Assembly: GCA_022605955.1 (NCBI GenBank)
Contig: JAKCOZ010000039.1
Location: 1,860,001 to 1,924,000, forward strand
Length of the DNA: 64,000 nucleotides
Direction: 5' to 3'
Origin: Rallus limicola
Taxonomy: Eukaryota; Chordata; Aves; Gruiformes; Rallidae
Shown: one piece after another, positions 38,301 through 47,725 of the stretch
How the letters are laid out: every line of letters starts with the position of its first letter
Position numbering within the stretch: the stretch's first letter is position 1
Notes under the pieces: generated by a model
Database searches by the model: none
What the model saw: only the letters and a program-made list of their open reading frames with translations
What the model was told of the DNA's origin: nothing
Made by a program: the position numbers and the translations under genes

Positions 38301-41300
38301 AGCCAATTCCCGCTCTGCTTTGAAAGGTTAATTTTCTTCTGTAATCATAATTATGCTGGCAAAGGTTGATGTGACAGAGGAAAAATTAGTCTGGTATTTT
38401 CAGCCTACAGTTTGTACTCATTTGGCACATGAAAGCATCTCTTTATCTGCGAGCTTCCTTGCCTGCTGATTCTATAAAAGGACCCCCTTGTTTTTTGAAT
38501 TAGCCTACAATCAGGGAAAAGGTTAACGATTCAATCAGGTTGTTTATCTGGGGCTTCTAGCACATGGAAAGCATCCTTAAGAGGGTCCAATCCTGCAGCT
38601 CTTACCCAGGAAAAGCTCCCATGAGTTTCAAGGGTGTTTTAGACTCTGTTCCCAGAGTCTAAAAAGCAAGCATTCCATAGAAATTCCCACCCCTCTGGTG
38701 GCTAGGTTATGTTTGAGTATAATTTCCCAGGATTTTGATCAGGATCATTTCTAAAAGTGATCAAGAACAGGAACTGGACTTTCCTTCATTTAATCGTATC
38801 CTTCTTTCTATGAGCATTATCATGGCAAAATCAGAGTACAGGTTTGCACAGGGAGATTTTTTTTTTCCAGAACTGGAAAGGAGGAATTTTTAAGCATGGA
38901 GACTGATGTATCACAAGATCTCAGGCTCCTTGAGTTCAGATATCAATAGGGAGATGTTCAACACCTTTCTTTTATGAAAGAAAAGATTAAAACTGAAAAA
39001 TCTTACACACACAGAGTTACACCAAAATGCAATCTGTTCGTTTTCCTCTCTGACCCAAAGTGTCTCTTTGCCTGGATCACACCAAAGTGGATGTCACACT
39101 TCTAACTAGATGCATTGTAACACTGCTTGGCTGATTGGTCTCGACAGGATGAACTTAAGCAAAGCCTGAGTCAGGTCAAGGATTTCCACTGTCGGCAGTA
39201 AGAATTGAAAGCCAAGGTCAGTGCCTGCACTGTGGTACACTGACGACACATAAGGATGGCAACACAGTTACACCAGTTGGCACCAGCTGGCAACCTAGAC
39301 ATTAAAGTCCACAGTGGGGATTCAGCTTGCCCTGACATTAGAGGTGAGTTTCTCACACAAATCTGGACACCTAATTTTAGATATCTATAGTAACCTGTGT
39401 CTTTATATGAGCAAGATGTCTGACCTCAATGGACATCTGAGGTTGTCCACACAAAAAAGTCTATCATCACTTGAGATGCTCTGCAGACCTGTGCAGCACC
39501 AGCAGAGAAGTCACGTGTCCTAAAGGAAACATGCACCATTCTGATGAAAGTACTGCTAAGAGACTGGCTACACCAGGACAAGTGACTGGAAAAGGTGGTA
39601 CTCAAACTCCTTCAAGAATCATGTCAACTTGCTGGCTGGGGGATCATGGCCCTCATCCTTTCCCAGTCCAATGAGCCTAAAAGGCTGGCCCTTACCACAG
39701 TGGGAACAGTATGGGGACCTGAAATCTCCCTAATTTTCAAGGGTCATTAACTCTGAGCCAGATCTCGGTGTTGCAAGGGATCATGTAACTCCTGTGCTTG
39801 GAGGCAGTGGCACTTCTGTCAACTCGCCCTTCACATCGCTGCTGACAGCTGAATGTGTTTCACTGTTAGCTCCAGTTCTTTCAAAACAAATTATTTGAAC
39901 TGAAAGATCTTACCACAGGATCCTCTGCCTGTTGTTGTGTTTTTTATGCACAACTTCTTATCTGTTCTTGATTATACCAGAGGAGAGTTATGAATATTTA
40001 TGTTTAGAATTTATAATTTAATGCTGTGTCTTTTCTGCTGATTAATTCAAGGACACTTCATTTCTTAAGATGCTGGGTTCCTGAAGAAAACACTTTTGCT
40101 GGACACCTAATCTGAATCCTGAATATTTATCCACTATTAAAAGTCAAAGACAGATTTCTGTCTTCACAGGCAGCTTCACCCTGTGCACTGCGGCGTATGT
40201 AGGTTTGCTGGAGTTCCTCAAAAAAAAGGATCTGAATTCATGCAAAAAGCAGCCAAAGTAGTGTAAGATGTGTTCATCTCCAACAACACTGCAGAATTCA
40301 GTAGTCTCACTGCCACGACTTCAGATGCTGACAAGGAAGATATTTGTCTCTTTTTTTTTCTTTTTTGTTTAAGTCTGTGAGAGCAGGAGAAGTGAAAGGA
40401 CAAATATTCACCTACTTTCTCACTCTGGACCATGGTGACCTTTCTCCTCTTTCCCTTTATTTCCCTCCTACAATCTGGCTGGCTTGATACAAATAATAAC
40501 ACATGAAAGAGCAGGAGGCTTGGCTTCCTATAGCTCTGTGTAGCAATCACAAACCAATAAAACTGAGCCAAAAGAGGAAAAACATAACCATTCTTCCAAA
40601 AAAATACCATATGCCTCTAGTTGCAAAGGCCTAGAAAAGAGACCTGAAGATACTCAAATGTATGACATGCCACAATGTCAAAGATTTGAGATTTAATCGC
40701 CCTTCTCTTTACTCTTATGGACTCCCCCCCTTTCCTGCTGCTTAAAGCACAGGTCACAGAAAATCTCTGACTGCTGTACTTTTTCACAGAGAACCATTTT
40801 CCAGCAAAGATGCAATTGCTACATTTAAGAGAAAAGAACACCTTACTTGAGAAAGCTCTGCCTCAAATTTCTGCGTGAGTGTTGTGGCTATAATTTCCAA
40901 TTCCTCAGCCTTCTGCACTGGAAAGGTGGTATCTGGCAAGTATACAGAGCACTGACAGGTTCCCTCGTCATCCACAGAGCCGGACACGTTAGTAAAGAGC
41001 TGCAATATAAAAATCATATATAAAAAAATGTTAATATTCTCCTCAGTAGTTAATGCCTGACAATAATAGAAGCTATGACAATCATGAGATCAACAATGTC
41101 ATTACTAAACATCTTTCACCTTTTCCTTCCAAGGAACTCAAAATATCTAGCAATTTTTATGACTCAGCCTTACAAACCTTTTTGAAAATAGCTGAATATC
41201 ACCATAATGATTTTACCATTGGAAAAACAGAGGCATACAATAGTTCTTACTTTCCCAGTCTGGTAGACAATGTTCCTGAGATATGAAATAGCCTTTTGAG

Positions 41301-44300
41301 CAGATGGAAAAGCATACAACACCAGGAAAACAGCGGCTTGGTAAGTTAGATCTTATAGTTACTGTTCTGTTAATCTGATTTGACTTTATCAGATCATCCA
41401 GTTGTTTCCATCCATAGATGGAAACAGAACTATGTTGTAGTTTTATGTGACTGGGTTCTGGTGGAAAAGGGGGGCTGCAGGGGTGGCTGCTGCAAGAAGC
41501 AGCCAGAAGCTCTCAGCAGGGCTGGCACAGCAAACACCAGCCGGATCAAGGCCAGAGTAGTTACTGACCAAGGGCAAACCCATCAGTGATGGTCACAGAG
41601 CCTCTGGGAATCCCACTTAGGAGAAAAAAACACAAGCAGCCATTTTTTGTCCCCAGAGAAGGGAGTGAGAAGATGTAAGGAACTGTGCAGGCACCAAGGT
41701 CAGTGAACGGGGGGAGAAGGTGCCCGAGGTACAGGAGAGAGAGATTCCCCTGAAGCCTGTGGAGAAACTCATGGTGGGGCAGATGTCCCTTCGCAGCTTA
41801 TGGAAAAGACTGAGACCCCACCTGCAGCACAGGTAACAGGGCAAGTTTTGACAAGAAAAATGCTTCATTTGAAATTTCTCAGACAGCCCCAGAAAACAGA
41901 CATGTGCGTTTAATTATACACCACAGAAAGGTGACAAATTAAATATGTGGGCTCAGCCCAAAGTAGAGATACTTAATTTTGCTGTAACACCCACGCATCA
42001 CAGCCCTCTCCACCACCTATGTGGATAGTTTGCAAAGCTATTGCTCATGCCATTAGCATGAACAACCTTGTCCTGGCTGTCTGAGTGTTCAAAGCATCAC
42101 CCACTGGAGCAACGTGCATGGTGTACGGAAAGGTCAGACCTGGCAATTCCTGGTCTCGCCACAATCTACAGACAAAGCACATCATTTCCTATGGACACTG
42201 GGATGAATACTGAATGTGTCTGCAGCAGTTCTTTTTTGTTTGCACACAAAATGTTTCTCAGTTCAGTAATCTATCACAAATTTATTAAGATATTAATGTT
42301 GATTCAAAATATTCTGGCACACACTGCAACATAGCTGCATGTTTCAAAACTACAGGCTTTCTCTTTAAATACACTTCTTTCAATAAATTCTCCTCCTCCC
42401 TTGCAGAAATCCCAGTTATTAACATGTTTTCTCTTTCTCCCTCTTAAAAATAATCAAGCAAACAACAAAACTGAAAGCTGACATTTCAGCACTTCTTCCC
42501 TTACTTTTTCACAGTGATTTCAACTAACTTCCTCACCGTCAAACCAGCCCAGAGCATGCAGTGATGGCCAACAGCAAAGCTGTCTTGATTTGTGAGCCCA
42601 AGAAGAGAACAGCAGAGAGCAGAAATTATCCCAGTTCACACTTCTGGCAACCTTTTTACCACAGCCGTATCAAACAGCATGCATCTCATTTTGAAGGAAA
42701 GCATGAAAAGATGTTTTATCTGTGTTATTCAAGCACCATGGGTCTTAAAACCTTGCTCATAGCCAGACTGCTGAAGACATTTAACATGAAAGGAAGCAGA
42801 GAAGTATCTCATGGCATTCCAGAACATCCCAGCACATAACTTCCATTGATTTTCCTGCCAGGTAGATTACCAAAGCACTTCTGAACATCCCACTGAGAAC
42901 ATACTGCAAACTATTTCTAAGTTCCTAGTACTTTTGAAGACACGGCTATCAAGTACTTAAACTACTATGAAAGATAGGTTCCTAAGTCATTTAGATACTT
43001 CTGCACCTCTGAGTCCTCTGCGTATGGCTGTGACAGGGATGGAAAATTGCTCAGCACTAACAAAAGAAACAGATGGGGGGGGAGAAGACCAAAAGAAGAA
43101 ATAAATGAGGCTTAGTGAGTACACAGGAATTTCTATAAGACTGTTGTGCTCTGGCATGATGATTTTTGTGTAGGTGGTATTGTATTCTATCCTTTCTCTG
43201 GAGGTCCCTTCTAACCCCTATGATTCTGAGATTCTGTGATAACATAAATATAATATATATGTGTATATGTATACCAAGAGAGAGAATACTATACATTGTA
43301 TACTATGTACTATACATACATATGTTTCCTTAGCATAGTGCAAACTATACATTGTGTACTCTGCTATAAACTACAGTCCTGACTCTATGTAGCCATCAAC
43401 TTATCTAGAGGTACCACGCTTGCTTCACGTGCTAAACAGACCACTCATAAAGGTTTTCAGATGATCTCCCAAAAAAACCCAACCTGTGCACTTAAACTCC
43501 ACATGAAAAATAATAATTTTACATATATTTATGTAATTTTAAATATTTTCACTTTTGTGTTATGAAGGAGCTTTTGAACTGGAGGCAGTAAGCGTAGCTT
43601 GTGTCTAAGCCAAGAGACAGTTTCCCCAAAGGAGCAGACAGCCTGGGCAGACTGCACTGCTCCCATTCTTCCATTGACATCACAAACATTGGGATCATGA
43701 TGTTCACGAGACCAAGAAACATAGTTTAGGTAAAAGCCCCTTGGGTCAGTAAGTGTTTCAATCAAAATTTAGTACCAGTCAAACGATAAGAGAAATGTTT
43801 TCCCTCATCCTGCAGAAAAATGCTCAAGATAGGCTGTTAGTTTTGATGGAGTTGCGTGGGTTTTTAAGTTTAATAATTTACACTAAAGGCTTAAGAGAGA
43901 GCAAGCTGTCCAGATCTACAGCAAGGGCTTGACAGCAACATTTCACTCTCTAAAATTAAGCTGTTACATACTATATTTGAAGCTTTGAGAAATGTTCATT
44001 TCCCACATCCCTTCAATTTACAAAAGGGAGTGGGATCCGGCAGGTACTTGGTTTTCTGAAAACCAGGAAATTTATTCACCTGCCTACATGTGGACTTAGG
44101 GTTACAGCCTCAAAACAGCTTAGCCATTTCAGTGCTTAATTTCCCGCCACACCATAGCTCTGAATTAGCTATTTGCTATTCCTAAGTCCAAAGCTTCTAA
44201 GCTCTTCTGTGGACCATGAGATCCACAGAAACCACATGGCAGGGACAGAGACCACCCCAGCTGGGCAAGAAGATGCATGAGTTTTGGGTTCTGCTACTAG

Positions 44301-47300
44301 GACTCAGAGAGAGGATCCTAACTCCATAATTGGTTCATGCCTGGGGTCTGGTTCAGCAGTCACAAGGGCAATGCCAGAGCTTTGGATGTGACTTAAGGCA
44401 TTGAATCAGCAGCACTGATGACAGAATCACAGCATTGTAGGGGTTGGAAGGGACCTCAAGAGATCATCGGGTCCAACCCCCCTGCCAAAGCAGCTCCCTA
44501 GGACAGGTCACACAGGTAGGCATCCAGACAGGGCTTCAATGTCTCCAGAGAAGGAGACTCCACAACCCCCCTGGGTAGCCTGTCCCAGGGCTCTGTCATC
44601 CTCACTGTGAAAATGTTCTTCTGTATGTTGGTGCGGAACTTCCTGTGCTCCAACTTGAAGCCATTGCCCCTTGTCCTGTCTCCACAGGCAGCTGAAAAGA
44701 GGCTGGCTACTTCCCCTTGTGTCCCACCCTTCAGATATTTATAATCATTAATAAGATCCCCTCTCAGTCTTCTTTTCTCAAGGCTGAACAGCCCCAGTTC
44801 TTTCAGCCTATCCTCATAGGGGAGATGCTCCAGGCCCTTCATCATCTTTATAGCCCTCTGCTGGACTCTTTCCAGGACATCCCTGTCTTTTATATACCAG
44901 GGAGCCCAGAATTGGACACAATACTTCAGGTGGTGCCTGACCAGGGCAGAGTAGAGGGGAAGGATCACCTCCTTTGACCTGCTGGCCACAGTCCTTTTAA
45001 TGCACCCCAGGATCCCATTGGCCTTGGCCACGAGGGTACACTGCATGTTTTTGGGAATTCACTACTGCCTAATATCCTGGATACACAACACATAAGTGCC
45101 TTTTCCTGGGTAGCCTAACTGATAAACACATAGGAAGGCTGAATTGCAGAGTCACTGTGTAGCATTTAAAAAACAAGACACAAGATATTGTATTTACATA
45201 CAGTAAAGGTACTGCATGTACAGTAATGGCCATACCTTTGGGGCAGTGCGCCGGTCACCAGCCGTATTGCTCGGAGGAGTCAGATATGAAAGCATCGTAC
45301 TGAGATATGGAGACTGAAAGACAAAGCAAAGCCTTTTTCAGTGTGAAATCCTGCACATGGCACTGCTCCTTCCACACCAGCTAACCCTCATCCTGCAGCT
45401 CCAAAACACTCTGATTCTATTATGGAAGCCATACCCAGCAACACTAAACTTAATTGGCTTTTCTGATCTGCTGCTGAGGCGACTAACGTTTCCCCAGGCA
45501 TTGTGTCACTTCGTAGACACCTCTTCTTGACGAAAAGCTCTGTGTGACCAGTCCAAGGCAGGCGATGCTCAGCCTGCCCAGGAGGTGTGAGTTGTGGCTC
45601 TGACAGGCAACCCTGCAGACCATGTGGCAGTCTAAACCAACGGTACCGTGTCCCCCTGCCCTAAATCCAGAGACCGCTGCCCTCCCAGCAGGGACATCAG
45701 TTCCTCGCTGCCCAGCTCTCACTCCAGCCTCTTGGCGCTGGATTCACTGCCCCTTTCACGCCAAGCTGTCAGGCTTCAAGCTGTGACAGCTGGGGCACTC
45801 ATCCTGCTCTGCTGCTGGCACCAAGGAGGGGGGATAGCATCCCACTGAAGGGAGGGAGCGCCGGGGGGGGGGGGAGCCGCCATGCTGCCAAGGATTCAGC
45901 CATGTCCACCTTGGGAGTCTTTTATGTAGTGAGAGTGTACGTATCCCTTTTAACTTCCATCTGTGGCTGGTGCCTGCTTTCCTGTCACAGCAAGGAGTGT
46001 AGCTGGCACTACATCGTGTGTGTCTGTCCCTAAAGGTCTACTGCATCCCCACGCAGGGTGCAGAGCACAGCACATCGTGGTGGTACAGCACTGCCTATCA
46101 GTGTGCAGTGTTATCACACTAACAGGGTCTCACCAAAATCTACAGCAAACTGGGAACTGCAGCAAGACCTCCTATGTGTCAAATGGTGTAACAGATGGAG
46201 CATCAAATGGGTTTCCCTCACAACTGCACGGTCACCCCTGGGTCTTCCTGCCTTTCCCAAAACCCAAACAGGGCCCCATTCCCAAGCCAGGGAATGGTGG
46301 GGAAATCCAAATGGCCAGCAAAGGGCAGGTCTAGCAAAGGGCACAGCGTAAACAAGCATTTGTGGGACAGTTTTTCAAATTAACCCATTTGAACAAGCAT
46401 TTGTGTGCTCATATAGTTACAATGGGGTGGGGGCAGCTAGCAGCAATTAACAGTGGCAGAGCTGAGAACATCACGAGTTGTGTAAATTATACAATTAAAG
46501 TTAAGCAGACTGAGGAGAATTGTCTCCCATATTAAGTTTTCAACCCTCAGCTTACCAACATACATCTACACCTCCCTCTCGACTTCTGCAACTTTCTGTT
46601 CCTTCAGCACCTTCCCAGGAGACACTGACTTCACTGTCTGCATCTACAGTGCCCCCAGACTTCACAAAATATAACAAGGGGCACACAGGATTTTTCTGGT
46701 TAGTGACTAAGACAAAATGGAAAGAGTCTTTGGGAGTCAATTTTTTTTCCCCAAATTTTAACTAAAAAAAAAACAAAAGACAGTCAGTTTGGGTCAAACA
46801 AAGCCAAAATATTTTGTTTCATTTGGAAGAGCTTTTAAGCTATAAACAAACTTTTTCTTCTGATAATCTAAGCCCAGTTTTATATTTAAAAAAAAAAAGC
46901 AGTACAAAATCAAAACAAATCTTACTCATTAATTTTTTTACATTTTATATTTTTCAAATTTTATATTTTTCAAATTTTATATTTTTCAAATTTTATTTTT
47001 CTCCCTGGACTTGTTGGTTTTGGTGGGTTTTTTTGGGTTTTGTACCTTTTCCCAGTTGATGTCTTTGATTTGAACTTCTCTCTTGCACAACCAGATACAG
47101 CTTTACAGGGAAGAGGGGAAACACCCCACAAAAACCACCCAGCATGGCTTTCATGTGCCTGGTCACAGGGTATGACAGCAGTCATGCAACTGGGAAAGCC
47201 TCCACCTCCCAACTCCTTACACATCAAAGATGTGTATCCTTTCCTGCTATAAGCCCTTGCTAATTAATTAGAAGCTACACAGAGCATTTAATATCCACTC

Positions 47301-47654
47301 AGATCCTCACTGGGAGTTGCACTCATCTAACCAAAGGCAAAATTTGACTCTGATTTTAAACCTGTGCCTCACTTTTACATTTATTACCCAGTCCCTATAC
47401 ATTAGGGGGGGGGGGGGGGGGGAATGGAGGAATACTTTAAACTTTCTCCATGTAGAGATCTCAACATTTGCCTAATAATTTTCAAGTAACCTTAAAAGAA
47501 TTTTCAGCAATCAAAATTGCATAAGGAGACAATAAGGCACCAAAGATCAGGTTATGAGATTCTCCCATCTTACCACTTCAGTTGTTGAGGTCGCTCCAGC
47601 CAGAGCAATCAGGCTTTGCATGAGGAGCAGCACAGCCAGACGCGTGTGCTTCAT
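22533..47654 (-). CDS. OLFM4: Olfactomedin 4, whole gene (6 coding exons)
   Basis: OLFM4 is a secreted, N-glycosylated, disulfide-linked olfactomedin-family protein of gut epithelium and myeloid cells, tied to innate immunity and cell adhesion (family knowledge). Six exons, 47654-47574, 45313-45236, 40999-40847, 34382-34170, 33241-33088 and 23326-22533, join in frame to 490 residues plus TAG; human OLFM4 is about 510. All five introns are GT-AG. Layout: signal peptide about 1-21, S/T/P-rich linker 22-53, CQC at 68-70, coiled coil about 85-215, olfactomedin domain about 228-490 with the expected Cys pair (C229, C420). N-X-S/T sequons are at N57, N121, N178, N216, N236 and N394. Family-matching motifs include [24 protein letters not shown] and GLWVIYST. 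The start ATG follows a TATA box by about 45 bp and has A at -3. No frameshift or premature stop is seen. It is the only gene in the window. Confidence 0.95.
24255..25331 (+). mobile_element. Avian ERV-type solo LTR
   Basis: A block of about 1.08 kb begins TG and ends CA, flanked by near-matching 5-mers (aggct at 24250-24254, atgct at 25332-25336) that look like a decayed target-site duplication. It contains a TATA-like TATTTAAG (24438-24445). A series of short GC-rich repeats built on the theme 'ccctgcagcccatggag / gctggagcag' fills the middle (about 24560-24930). A poly(A) signal AATAAA lies at 25139-25144, followed by a T/GT-rich stretch, an LTR layout of U3-R-U5. I recognise the sequence as a common avian LTR family, probably ERVL-type given the 5-bp duplication. 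No internal gag/pol sequence accompanies it. It lies antisense to OLFM4 in intron 5. Confidence 0.75.
27385..27556. repeat. 172-bp near-perfect inverted repeat (palindrome)
   Basis: Left arm about 27385-27471 and right arm about 27472-27556 are reverse complements at close to 90% by eye, with essentially no spacer. Perfect blocks include 15 bp at the outer ends (tttattttaataatt), 20 bp (cattgtttcataaataaaaa) and 16 bp (gtgttcagcagagaga), plus the AT-rich centre 'gaaataataa'. The main differences are a 3-4 bp insertion in the left arm near 27400 and a few mismatches around 27450-27460. The outer ends show no obvious target-site duplication. It lies in OLFM4 intron 5 and would fold into one long hairpin in the pre-mRNA. 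Confidence 0.85.
30310..31110 (-). mobile_element. CR1 LINE, internally deleted (RT segment fused to 3' UTR)
   Basis: The plus strand begins with the reverse-complement tail (atcatagaatcatagag at 30310) and the 3' UTR block up to about 30600. It then jumps directly into reverse-transcriptase coding sequence. On the minus strand a 175-codon frame (31103-30576) has [47 protein letters not shown] and [14 protein letters not shown]. It stops being RT after SVTSGV, where the catalytic A/YADD segment and the rest of ORF2 should follow. The copy therefore cannot encode a working enzyme. It is sense-oriented within OLFM4 intron 5. Confidence 0.9.
33088..33241 (-). CDS. OLFM4: OLFM4 coding exon 5 (end of stalk, hinge)
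   Basis: The exon is 154 nt, entered in phase 0 and left in phase 1 (last base G). The acceptor is CTCTAG at 33247-33242 and the donor is GTGAGC at 33087. It begins [18 protein letters not shown] and includes [20 protein letters not shown], the conserved end of the OLFM4 coiled coil with C211. It closes with a Pro-rich hinge (VPPYFPP) leading to the olfactomedin domain. N178 and N216 are sequons. Confidence 0.95.
33242..34169 (-). other. OLFM4: OLFM4 intron 4
   Basis: This short intron (928 bp) has donor GTATTG and acceptor CTCTAG. It is AT-rich, and I recognise no repeats or other signals in it. Confidence 0.85.
34170..34382 (-). CDS. OLFM4: OLFM4 coding exon 4 (coiled-coil stalk)
   Basis: The exon has 71 codons, phase 0-0, beginning [14 protein letters not shown] and ending EQIYLE before donor GTATTG at 34169. 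It includes ILNLTIRV and [10 protein letters not shown], characteristic of the OLFM4 stalk. Leu/Ile/Val spacing fits a coiled coil that would mediate oligomerisation. N121 is a sequon. The 3' splice site is unusual: its polypyrimidine tract is two pure homopolymers, T12 next to C12 on the sense strand, ending CTTTAAG. Confidence 0.94.
34390..34413. repeat. A12G12 homopolymer pair at the OLFM4 exon-4 acceptor
   Basis: Twelve A followed by twelve G on the plus strand. On the sense strand this is C12T12 leading directly to CTTTAAG and exon 4, so it serves as the polypyrimidine tract. Confidence 0.9.
35620..35968 (+). mobile_element. CR1 LINE, 3' end fragment
   Basis: It begins around 'attaatgtttataaatatct' and includes 'ggagacaggacaaggggcaa' and 'ggcctgggacaggctgccca'. 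It ends with 'gattctgcgattctatgaat', the CR1 terminal octamer repeats. About 350 bp, 5'-truncated, in OLFM4 intron 3 antisense to the gene. It is the same subfamily type as the copies at 9211 and 44419. Confidence 0.92.
40847..40999 (-). CDS. OLFM4: OLFM4 coding exon 3 (CQC motif, start of stalk)
   Basis: The exon has 51 codons, phase 0-0. The acceptor is TTGCAG at 41005-41000 and the donor is GTAAGG from 40846. It encodes [13 protein letters not shown] followed by TCQCS and LPDTTFPV, which closely match the conserved N-terminal block of vertebrate OLFM4. C68 and C70 form the CQC motif, which in this family is implicated in disulfide-linked oligomers. N57 is a sequon. The second half, with a heptad-like run such as [19 protein letters not shown], begins the coiled coil. 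Confidence 0.95.
41446..41835 (+). mobile_element. Fragment of the same ERV-type LTR (5' part)
   Basis: This piece aligns by eye with the first 400 bp of the LTR at 24255. It shares the 'ggtggctgctgcaagaagc' block, the 'gaccaagg...atcagtgatggtcacag' block, the 'gggagtgagaagatgta' block and 'gagattcccctgaagcc'. It breaks off near 41835 without the R-U5 half or poly(A) signal. It is more diverged in the U3/TATA area. It lies in OLFM4 intron 2, antisense to the gene. Confidence 0.65.
43198..43240 (+). mobile_element. CR1 LINE, extreme 3' tail
   Basis: Only about 43 bp remain: 'tggaggtcccttctaacccc' followed by 'tatgattctgagattctgtg'. This matches the last bases of CR1 including two terminal octamers. 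Confidence 0.75.
44419..45046 (-). mobile_element. CR1 LINE, 3' end with open ORF2 C-terminus
   Basis: The plus strand begins 'gacagaatcacagcattgta' and reads as reverse-complement CR1. The minus strand has a 182-codon frame from 45046 to 44498, opening [19 protein letters not shown], with [20 protein letters not shown] and [13 protein letters not shown]. This is the ORF2 C-terminal region running into the 3' UTR without a stop. The lack of breaks suggests a relatively young copy. It has no RT domain. It lies in OLFM4 intron 2, sense orientation. Confidence 0.92.
45236..45313 (-). CDS. OLFM4: OLFM4 coding exon 2 (short S/T/P-rich linker)
   Basis: This 78-nt, phase 0-0 exon encodes 26 residues rich in Ser, Thr and Pro, starting [15 protein letters not shown]. 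It sits behind a strong pyrimidine tract ending TTTCAG, and its donor is GTATGG at 45235. It occupies the place where human OLFM4 has a Ser-rich N-terminal segment before the conserved LF(S/T)N block. Because it is short and phase-neutral, it could be skipped without breaking the frame. The call rests on splice signals and open frame rather than sequence conservation, so it is less certain than exons 3-6. Confidence 0.7.
46943..47000. repeat. 16-bp AT-rich minisatellite (about 3.5 units)
   Basis: The unit ttttatatttttcaaa repeats at 46943-46958, 46959-46974 and 46975-46990, followed by a partial unit. It is in intron 1 of OLFM4. Confidence 0.9.
47405..47422. repeat. G18 homopolymer
   Basis: Eighteen consecutive G on the plus strand (C on the OLFM4 sense strand), about 150 bp inside intron 1. 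Its length is likely polymorphic and prone to sequencing error. Confidence 0.9.
47574..47654 (-). CDS. OLFM4: OLFM4 coding exon 1 (signal peptide)
   Basis: This exon encodes the first 27 residues. They begin [14 protein letters not shown], which is a short basic head followed by a hydrophobic core, then a small-residue stretch ALAGA that would suit signal peptidase, so secretion is predicted. The ATG has AAG before it (A at -3), and it is the only ATG between the TATA box and the donor that opens this frame. The donor is GTAAGA at 47573-47568, and the exon ends in phase 0. The N-terminal region is poorly conserved in this family, so assignment rests on the signal peptide, the promoter and the in-frame join to exon 2. 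Confidence 0.85.
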
Positions 47655-47696
47655 CTTCACAGCCAGCAGATGTGTCAGCGAAGGGACAAAGAAGGT

Positions 47697-47725
47697 CTTT
47701 TATAGTAGAGTATGGGGATTTCCCC
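47697..47725 (-). promoter_or_regulatory. OLFM4: OLFM4 core promoter: kappaB palindrome plus TATA box
   Basis: On the minus strand, TATAAAAG occupies 47704-47697, placing a TSS near 47670-47680 and giving a very short 5' UTR before the ATG at 47654. The 12-bp perfect palindrome GGGGATTTCCCC at 47714-47725 fits the NF-kappaB consensus GGGRNNYYCC, and it ends only 9 bp upstream of the TATA box. NF-kappaB control of human OLFM4 is reported in myeloid cells; its use here is inferred from the match and position. Confidence 0.7.

Larger units (their letters stand above)
34383..40846 (-). other. OLFM4: OLFM4 intron 3
   Basis: This 6.46-kb intron has donor GTAAGG and acceptor CTTTAAG. Its only clear repeat is the CR1 3' end at 35620-35968. 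The gene-proximal end is the A12G12 (plus strand) homopolymer at 34390-34413, which is the splice acceptor tract. Open frames here, for example 37632-38102 plus, are chance: they lack homology and have low-complexity Lys/Glu runs. Confidence 0.8.
41000..45235 (-). other. OLFM4: OLFM4 intron 2
   Basis: This 4.24-kb intron has donor GTATGG and acceptor TTGCAG. It carries a CR1 LINE (44419-45046) in the same orientation as the gene, a short CR1 tail (43198-43240) and an LTR fragment (about 41446-41835), both opposite to the gene. A degenerate TA/TATAC-rich patch spans about 43240-43330. Otherwise it holds nothing recognisable. Confidence 0.75.
45314..47573 (-). other. OLFM4: OLFM4 intron 1
   Basis: This 2.26-kb intron has donor GTAAGA and acceptor TTTCAG. 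It contains an uninterrupted G18 run (47405-47422), a 16-bp AT-rich minisatellite (46943-47000) and a G-run near 45865. I see no coding exon or transposon within it. Confidence 0.8.

Noticed and set aside
41404..41425. 22-bp near palindrome (tttccatccatagatggaaa)
   Set aside because: It is too short to be notable in 64 kb, with no associated element besides the LTR fragment starting 20 bp later.
44498..45046. 182-codon frame that could pass for a host gene
   Set aside because: The sequence is the C-terminus of CR1 ORF2 ([23 protein letters not shown]) and is continuous with the CR1 3' UTR.
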